From: JAAYGT01 sp050252075
Lineage (GTDB): Bacteria; Pseudomonadota; Gammaproteobacteria; Burkholderiales; Burkholderiaceae_B
DNA length: 14,644 nucleotides
Direction: 5' to 3'
NCBI GenBank assembly: GCA_050252075.1
Contig: JBFWLP010000080.1
Location: 1 to 14,644 of the forward strand
Shown piece after piece: positions 13,274 through 14,644 of the stretch; the stretch's first letter is position 1; the number at the start of each line of letters is the position of its first letter. A program made the translations under genes and the position numbers. Below the pieces are notes generated by a model. It was not told the DNA's origin and made no database searches. It saw only the letters and a program-made list of their open reading frames with translations.

Positions 13274-14470
13274 ATGTCGGATAAGAAGCACGTATTGATT
13301 GCCGGCGGGGGCATTGGTGGATTGACGGCGGCGCTGGCGTTGTTGCGCCGCGGTTTTGACGTTTCGGTGTTTGAGCAGGCGCCCGAGCTGAAAGAAATCG
13401 GTGCGGGTGTGCAGCTAGGCCCCAATGGCGTGCGGGTGTTGTTTGAGCTGGGGCTGAAAGAGCCGGCCATGCGGCTGGGTGTGGATGCCCAGGCCAAAGA
13501 AGTACGTGTCTGGAATACGGGTAAAACGTGGCCCTTGTTCAATTTGGGCCAAGAGTCGCTACAGCGCTACGGCTTTCCCTATCTGATGATGCATCGCGCC
13601 GATTTACATCGCATGCTGCTGGATGAAATTGTGCGTTTGAAGCCTGATGCCTGCATTATCAACAGCCGGGCCAAGGGTTTTGAGCAAAGGGACAACGAGG
13701 TTACGTTGCTGCTCGACGATGGCCGGCAATTCCGGGGCGATGTTCTGGTGGGGGCCGACGGCTTGCATTCCGCCATCCGGAAAACATTGTTTGGCCCTGA
13801 TCAGCCCCGTTTCACCGGCGGCTGCTGCTGGCGGGGAATTATTGAAACCGCGCGTCTGCCGGAACATTTACGTCGCCCCGTCGGGGTTAACTGGATAGGC
13901 CCGAATGGCCACGTAATTCTTTACCCGCTTCGTGCCGGCCAGTTACTGAATTTTGTGGGCCATGTCGAGCGTGATAACTGGGCGGGCGAGTCCTGGACCG
14001 AAAAAGGCAGCCCCGATGAATTGCGAGCCGATTACGAGGGGTGGCATGGCGATATTCAAACCATCGTCAGCGCCGTCGAGATCCCGTACAAATGGGCGCT
14101 GTTTTTACGCGAACCGTTGCCGGTCTGGTCGGTGGGCCGGGTGACCCTGCTGGGCGATGCCTGTCACGCCACGCTGCCGTATCTGGCGCAGGGAGCCAAT
14201 ATGGCTATCGAGGACGGCATGGTGCTGGCCCGGGCATTGGCGCAAATTGACAATACCCAGGAAGCCCTGGTGCGGTATCAGAACGCCCGAGTGCAACGCA
14301 CAACGCAAATTGTCAGAAAGTCTTCCGAGAATCTGGGACGTTTTCACAACCATGCGCTGCTTGATCCGGCGACGGCGGATGACTATGTGAACTCGGAGTG
14401 GGCCTCGGACAAGATTCGTGATCGTTATGAATGGATTTTGTCGTACGACGCGGTGAATGTTCCGATCTAG
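13274..14470 (+). CDS. FAD-dependent aromatic-ring monooxygenase (group A, salicylate/3-hydroxybenzoate hydroxylase-like)
   Basis: The 398-residue protein has the three motifs of group A flavoprotein hydroxylases: an N-terminal dinucleotide fold GGGIGG (11-16) ending in FEQAP, the DG motif VGADGLHSAIR (159-169) for FAD and NAD(P)H, and the GD motif LLGDACHATLPYLAQGANMAIEDG (292-315). The family hydroxylates phenolic or N-heterocyclic rings using NAD(P)H and O2. The segment IGAGVQLGPNGVRVL and the QGANMAIEDG helix resemble salicylate 1-hydroxylase and 3-hydroxybenzoate 6-hydroxylase enzymes, but the substrate is not certain. AGGAAGGAAAG precedes the ATG at 13274; the frame is open further upstream but overlaps the previous gene. 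Gene order after an amidase-like hydrolase and before a Bug gene suggests a complete uptake and ring-activation module. Confidence 0.88.
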   Translation: MSDKKHVLIAGGGIGGLTAALALLRRGFDVSVFEQAPELKEIGAGVQLGPNGVRVLFELGLKEPAMRLGVDAQAKEVRVWNTGKTWPLFNLGQESLQRYGFPYLMMHRADLHRMLLDEIVRLKPDACIINSRAKGFEQRDNEVTLLLDDGRQFRGDVLVGADGLHSAIRKTLFGPDQPRFTGGCCWRGIIETARLPEHLRRPVGVNWIGPNGHVILYPLRAGQLLNFVGHVERDNWAGESWTEKGSPDELRADYEGWHGDIQTIVSAVEIPYKWALFLREPLPVWSVGRVTLLGDACHATLPYLAQGANMAIEDGMVLARALAQIDNTQEALVRYQNARVQRTTQIVRKSSENLGRFHNHALLDPATADDYVNSEWASDKIRDRYEWILSYDAVNVPI

Positions 14471-14545
14471 CGGCTTACGTATCAGCTTTTGCGTTTCACC
14501 CACCGAAGCAATTTGTTTTCCCATTATCTGAACAGGAGTTCAACC

Positions 14546-14644
14546 ATGAATTTGATTAAAAAGGTGCTGGTTACCACGGCCCTGGTGGCAACCGCCGGTG
14601 TGGCGGCGGCCGGCAATGGTCCCAACGGTTATCCGAATGAACCC
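14546..14644 (+). CDS. Bug/TctC-family substrate-binding protein, N-terminus only (cassette D, partial)
   Basis: Only 33 residues are visible: a signal peptide (MNLIKKVLVT, an Ala/Val-rich core, VAAA) and then NGYPNEP, the usual start of a mature Bug protein (YPxKP/YPNEP before the first strand). The gene runs off the window. AGGAG lies about 10 bases before the ATG. It is 75 bases after the monooxygenase stop, on the same strand, and probably belongs to the same operon. It is the fourth Bug-like protein in the window. The identification rests on the short segment and the neighbourhood. Confidence 0.75.
   Translation, partial: MNLIKKVLVTTALVATAGVAAAGNGPNGYPNEP

Noticed and set aside
13274..14470. 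Assignment of the monooxygenase as 6-hydroxynicotinate 3-monooxygenase (NicC)
   Set aside because: Group A motifs are shared by many hydroxylases and the remembered NicC sequence differs clearly; only the family is claimed.

Overview
The window looks like an accessory catabolic region of a betaproteobacterium, most likely Burkholderiales/Alcaligenaceae (Bordetella, Achromobacter or Pusillimonas type). The main reason is four separate Bug/TctC-type periplasmic binding proteins within 12.5 kb; this family is hugely expanded in those bacteria. Clear AGGAG ribosome sites and moderately high GC also fit. No tRNA, rRNA, CRISPR array or replication origin was seen.

Layout. Bases 1-194 are the left end of an IS256-family element (transposase on the minus strand, running off the window). 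It is inserted into the 3' part of a minus-strand gene for a secreted RTX-like surface protein (74-1735). From 1.9 kb onward the region is built of catabolic cassettes set apart by copies of one repeat, core GAGATTGGGGTCAGAGTAAA, at about 1897, 4221, 10351 and 12228. Cassette A (2111-4207, plus) encodes a Bug binding protein and a MetX-like alpha/beta hydrolase. Cassette B (4280-10347) has a GntR/FCD regulator on the minus strand, divergent from a tight five-gene plus-strand operon: Bug protein, mandelate-racemase-type enolase, fumarylacetoacetate-hydrolase-family protein, D-2-hydroxyacid dehydrogenase, second enolase. Cassette C (10424-12202, minus) is a Bug protein followed by an IclR regulator. 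Cassette D (12472 to the window end, plus) is an isochorismatase-like cysteine hydrolase, a group A flavin monooxygenase and the start of a fourth Bug protein.

How they may work together (inference). Cassette B resembles a non-phosphorylating acid-sugar or hydroxyacid route: binding protein captures a carboxylate, the enolases dehydrate or epimerise it, the dehydrogenase acts on a 2-hydroxy/2-keto acid, and the FAH-family enzyme cleaves or converts a keto acid. Cassette D suggests ring hydroxylation of an aromatic or N-heterocyclic carboxylate plus amide hydrolysis. IclR in the adjoining divergent cassette is a plausible regulator of C and D. No TctA/TctB membrane components are present, so the binding proteins must use permeases encoded elsewhere or act as sensors.

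The most unusual signals are: (1) the repeat at cassette boundaries, directly against stop codons; (2) a marked switch to C-ending codons at the 3' ends of genes that end at these repeats, not seen at the gene ends inspected away from them; and (3) a shared palindrome TTTGT-N4-ACAAA in front of cassettes A and B, which may be the GntR operator.
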